Of a stretch of 64,000 nt of DNA, positions 61,089 to 64,000 are shown piece by piece (positions within the stretch are counted from its first letter, which is position 1; each line of letters begins with the position of its first letter). The DNA is from Marinospirillum minutulum DSM 6287 (GTDB lineage: Bacteria > Pseudomonadota > Gammaproteobacteria > Pseudomonadales > Halomonadaceae): NCBI RefSeq assembly GCF_000422325.1, contig NZ_KE383818.1:309945-373944 (forward strand). Reading direction: 5' to 3'. Both the position numbers and the translations under genes were made by a program. Below the pieces are notes generated by a model. That model saw nothing but the letters and a program-made list of their open reading frames with translations, made no database searches and was not told the DNA's origin.

Positions 61089-63344
61089 TTACTGCGCTTG
61101 CTTGCTAGGTTTGTGGATGAAAACACCATGAAATACTTGCCAACTAACTGCTAATGCACCAACAATAAATACCACATCACCAATCGTTCTTATCCAGCGT
61201 AGCAGATGCAAAAAGTCTTGCTGCATAAAGGCTTCACTACGTGCATACCAAAGCCCTTCTGTAGCACTGGCATAGAACTGAATTAAGCCAATCGGTAATA
61301 GGCTAGTAAACAGCATGAGCACTAAACCTATATTCAGCCACCAAAAAGCCGTGCTCATTAGCTTCTCATTGAAGTGCAAGTTAGGTCTGATATAGCGCAA
61401 AATTAATAGGCAGAAGCCCAATGCTAAGAAGCCATAGACACCAAACAAGGCGGCATGAGCATGCGTTGGTGTGGTGTTTAGCCCCTGAATATAATAAAGC
61501 GCTATGGGTGGGTTAATCATAAAGCCGAGTACACCAGCCCCTAACATATTCCAAAAAGCGACAGCGACAAAAAACATAAGCGGCCACTTTAAACGCTGCA
61601 TCCAGGGTGCAGAATGCTGTAATCGCCAGTTACTCCAAGCTTCATAACCTAAGACAATAAGCGGCACAACTTCTAAAGCGCTAAAAGTAGCACCCACTGC
61701 CATTACAGGCGTGGTGGTTCCAGAGAAATAAAGGTGGTGGAAAGTTCCAGGTACACCACCCACTAGAAAGAGCGAAGCAGCAACTAGGCTAGCAGCGGTT
61801 GCCGTGGTACGGGTTACTAATCCTAGGTTATAGAAAATAACCGACAAGGAAACCGTGGCAAAGACTTCAAAGAAACCTTCTACCCAAAGGTGAACTACCC
61901 ACCAGCGCCAATATTCCATAATGGAAAGGTTGGTACGCTCGCCATAAAAGAAACCCGCACCATAGAACAAACCTACTGCAACAACCGAAGCAGTAAAGAG
62001 GGCGAGGAGGTTTTTATCACCTTCACCTTTTAAAGCAGGTGTCATGCCGCGCAGCATAAGCACTAGCCACAACAGAATGCCGACAAACTTAAGAATCTGC
62101 CAGAAGCGGCCTAGGTCTAGGTATTCATAACCTTGATGACCAAACCAGAAACTTAGCTCTTGGGGTATTAAATGGGCTATGGCTAGCCAGTTACCAATAA
62201 AAGTACCGGCAGTAACTAAAACTAAAGCCCAGAAGAGTAGATCGACACCCAGCTTTTGAAAGCGTGGGTCTTTACCACCATTAATAATGGGCGCTAAGAA
62301 TAAACCGGCAGCTAAAAAGGCGGTGGCTATCCAGAACATAGCGGCTTGCAAGTGCCAAGTTCTAACCAGGGAGTAGGGAAGCCAATCAGAGGTATTGATG
62401 CCGTAAAAGCCTTGGCCTTCAATAGTATAGTGGGCAGTAAAACCACCCAAGAAAACCTGTAAGCTAAACAAAGCAACAACTACAAAAATGTATTTACCCA
62501 AAGACTTTTGAGAAGGTGTTAGCTTCACTAAAGATAAAGGGTCTTGTGCTGGCGCTTTAGGCTCAACTTCATCTTTTTTACGTAAGAAAGCCCAGCCCCA
62601 AACTAAACCACCAACGCCTGCAACCAAAAGAATAATACTGATTAAAGACCAAACTAGGTTTTCAGCCGTAGGGCGGTTATCAATCAAAGGTTCATGTGGC
62701 CAGTTGTTAGTGTAGGTCACTTCTTTATCAGGGCGGTTGGTTGCTGCTGCCCAAGCTGTCCAAAAGAAGAACTGAGTCATCTCTTCGCGTCTTAGTTGTG
62801 AAGGTAAGGTATTGTTCTTCATGGCAAAATTACCGCGAGTTTCATTAAACTCAGGGTCATCACCAAATAGGCGCTGGTAATAGTCGGCGGTTAGCGCTAT
62901 TGCTTCGGCACGGGTAGCACTAACGATAAGTTGCTTGCTGCTAGGGTTATAACGGTTGTAGCGGTATTCTTCTTTTAGCGCAAACTCTAAGCCATTTTTT
63001 TCAGCCCGACTAAGTGAAGCAAAGCTTTGGCCGTATTCTGCTTGAGCAGTTAACTCTAACCAGTGTTCTAATTCACGGTGCAGCCAGTCGGCTGTCCAGT
63101 CAGGTGCTTGGTAAGCACCATGCCCCCAAATAGAGCCGAGTTGCATACCGCCTACTGATTGCCAAGCGGTTTGTCCATTAAGAATGGTTTCTTCAGTCAT
63201 CAGTAGTTCACCTGAAGTGGTGACAACTTCTGCTGGTATGGGTGGTGCTTGGCGGTAAATTTCTGTACCAAAATAGCCAAGCAAGGCAAAAGTTAGCATA
63301 AGAATGCTAATCAGCGACCACCAAAGTTTTTTATAGTTCGCCAT
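61089..63344 (-). CDS. norB: Quinol-dependent nitric oxide reductase (qNOR)
   Basis: qNOR reduces NO to N2O at the cytoplasmic membrane with electrons from quinol. The single 751 aa chain has the N-terminal cytochrome c-like extension (about 30-220) fused to a NorB-type core of 12-13 membrane helices. The conserved parts include SLVRTWHLQAAMFWIA, WWVVHLWVEGFFEVFATVS with a metal-site His and Glu, and HHLYFSGTTTPVMAVGATFS. There is no separate norC, which fits the qNOR form. A palindrome upstream may be a NO-sensor site. Confidence 0.94.
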   Translation of the reverse strand: MANYKKLWWSLISILMLTFALLGYFGTEIYRQAPPIPAEVVTTSGELLMTEETILNGQTAWQSVGGMQLGSIWGHGAYQAPDWTADWLHRELEHWLELTAQAEYGQSFASLSRAEKNGLEFALKEEYRYNRYNPSSKQLIVSATRAEAIALTADYYQRLFGDDPEFNETRGNFAMKNNTLPSQLRREEMTQFFFWTAWAAATNRPDKEVTYTNNWPHEPLIDNRPTAENLVWSLISIILLVAGVGGLVWGWAFLRKKDEVEPKAPAQDPLSLVKLTPSQKSLGKYIFVVVALFSLQVFLGGFTAHYTIEGQGFYGINTSDWLPYSLVRTWHLQAAMFWIATAFLAAGLFLAPIINGGKDPRFQKLGVDLLFWALVLVTAGTFIGNWLAIAHLIPQELSFWFGHQGYEYLDLGRFWQILKFVGILLWLVLMLRGMTPALKGEGDKNLLALFTASVVAVGLFYGAGFFYGERTNLSIMEYWRWWVVHLWVEGFFEVFATVSLSVIFYNLGLVTRTTATAASLVAASLFLVGGVPGTFHHLYFSGTTTPVMAVGATFSALEVVPLIVLGYEAWSNWRLQHSAPWMQRLKWPLMFFVAVAFWNMLGAGVLGFMINPPIALYYIQGLNTTPTHAHAALFGVYGFLALGFCLLILRYIRPNLHFNEKLMSTAFWWLNIGLVLMLFTSLLPIGLIQFYASATEGLWYARSEAFMQQDFLHLLRWIRTIGDVVFIVGALAVSWQVFHGVFIHKPSKQAQ

Positions 63345-63404
63345 GTGTAGCTCCTGATGGGTTGTTGTTTTTTATCCCATAAAGAGTGAAGCAATAAGCT
63401 TGCC

Positions 63405-63427
63405 AATTTATATTTAATTGATAAATT
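63405..63427 (-). promoter_or_regulatory. Palindrome upstream of qNOR, possible NO-regulator site
   Basis: AATTTAT-N9-ATAAATT lies about 60 bp upstream of the start. Symmetry and position suit a repressor such as NsrR or a Crp/Fnr-type activator, but the sequence matches neither consensus well. Confidence 0.3.
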
Positions 63428-63484
63428 GACCTTTAAATAGCTTGTTGGGTAGTAATTACCTAGAGTTAAAGGGTTCTAGTTACC

Positions 63485-64000
63485 CTAAGGGTTTAAATGA
63501 CCTAGCTTGTTGCTACGAAGGTTGGCTAATATTCGATTCAGATGCAGGTTAACTTTGGCATTGGCATCTTCCATCTGCTGCAACTTAATAAGTGCTTGGG
63601 TGTAATCACCCTGTTCACCCGCTAAAAGTGTTTGCTGTGCAAATTCATGTACTTGGGCATGGGGTTCAGCCATGGCTTTAAAGTCATCTTCTTGCTGTAT
63701 TCCTTTGCTAGCACCTTCTTTATACCAGCGTCCTAAGCGGCAGGTAGAATCATCGGGTACTTGGTTGGCTGCTAGATGAATTTGACCTAGTAGCGCACGA
63801 TAAATGGTTAAACGAACATTGATTTCATCTAGGTTTGCTAGTTCCACATCGGCTAGAGTGGCAGCTAAAGCACTGGACATTGATAAGTCTAAAGCTGATT
63901 TGCCAAGATCAATGACTTGTAGTTGGCTAGCATTAAATGCAGTTTTTAATTTACCTACTTGCTGCGTTTGGTCTTGCATTTTTTGCTGAGTAGAGCGGCT
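63485..64000 (-). CDS. CZB (chemoreceptor zinc-binding) domain protein, possibly incomplete
   Basis: From the ATG at 63979 the frame codes for 164 aa. The CZB motif shows YRALLGQIHL near residue 60, CRLGRWYKEG near residue 82 and PHAQVHEFAQ near residue 105. The first zinc His of the family is replaced by Glu in LDEINVRLTIY. No ribosome site is visible before the ATG and the frame is open to the window edge. It may therefore be the C-terminal end of a larger chemoreceptor or signalling protein. Confidence 0.65.
   Translation of the reverse strand, partial: SRSTQQKMQDQTQQVGKLKTAFNASQLQVIDLGKSALDLSMSSALAATLADVELANLDEINVRLTIYRALLGQIHLAANQVPDDSTCRLGRWYKEGASKGIQQEDDFKAMAEPHAQVHEFAQQTLLAGEQGDYTQALIKLQQMEDANAKVNLHLNRILANLRSNKLGHLNP

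Noticed and set aside
63414-63430. A Crp/Fnr-type box upstream of qNOR (TTGATAAATTGAC)
   Set aside because: Only one half-site fits. The second half has the wrong symmetry for TTGAT-N4-ATCAA, so I list only the palindrome as a weak site.

Overview
The window reads as chromosomal DNA of a motile, moderately AT-rich, marine-type gammaproteobacterium (Oceanospirillales-like; the genus is my inference). Supporting genes are orn-rsgA, rimK with its RimB-type protease, serB, greB, nudF-cpdA, an Aer-type aerotaxis receptor, CheV, NAD-glutamate dehydrogenase, a moxR-bat operon and a quinol-type nitric oxide reductase. I see no rRNA, tRNA, CRISPR array, insertion sequence or phage structural gene.

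Region 1 (1-24718, all on the minus strand) is a flagellin and flagellin-modification island. Two tandem flagellin genes (the second cut by the window start) lie behind a sigma-28 promoter and downstream of a very large multi-domain glycosyltransferase. Upstream is a complete CMP-legionaminic acid set (legB, legC, legG, legI, legH, ptmE, legF). Further upstream are a VioA-like 4-aminotransferase, an acetyltransferase and a CgeB-like glycosyltransferase, then fliB (flagellin lysine N-methylase), and finally rmlA and rmlB, which would supply dTDP-4-keto-6-deoxyglucose. Together the genes suggest that flagellin is modified with a sialic-acid-like sugar, a 4-amino-4,6-dideoxyhexose and methyl-lysine.

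The island is repeatedly interrupted by conflict genes. These are a toxin-antitoxin-SecB-like chaperone (TAC) module with a palindromic operator, a PIN-domain pair, an AAA ATPase bracketed by a 63-bp perfect direct repeat of the legC 3' end, an Rpn/PD-(D/E)XK protein, a Fic protein with a non-canonical catalytic motif, and hicAB. Short palindromic repeats occur between genes, and two 48-bp copies sit in frame inside rmlB.

Region 2 (24996-29750) holds the DEAD-box helicase gene deaD, then an iron cluster: bfd, two bacterioferritin subunits with complementary active sites, and on the other strand a Fur-controlled hemP, a HemS/ChuX-like gene and a 27-codon ORF. Region 3 (29748-42759) has an orphan PLD nuclease, an HI0933-type flavoprotein, a cold-shock gene and conserved housekeeping genes, including an orphan JetD-like TOPRIM gene beside rimK. 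Region 4 (41167-54599) carries aer with an ANR/FNR-type box, cheV, pyrD, exaC, an AAA/DUF4143 ATPase, hipBA with paired operators, and gdhB. Region 5 (54699-64000) carries moxR, a DUF58 gene, a DUF4381 gene, batA, batB and batD, then the qNOR gene and a CZB-domain gene reaching the window edge.

The strongest candidates for something unusual are the TAC module inside the legionaminic operon, the in-frame palindromic elements in rmlB, and the repeat-bracketed ATPase cassette.
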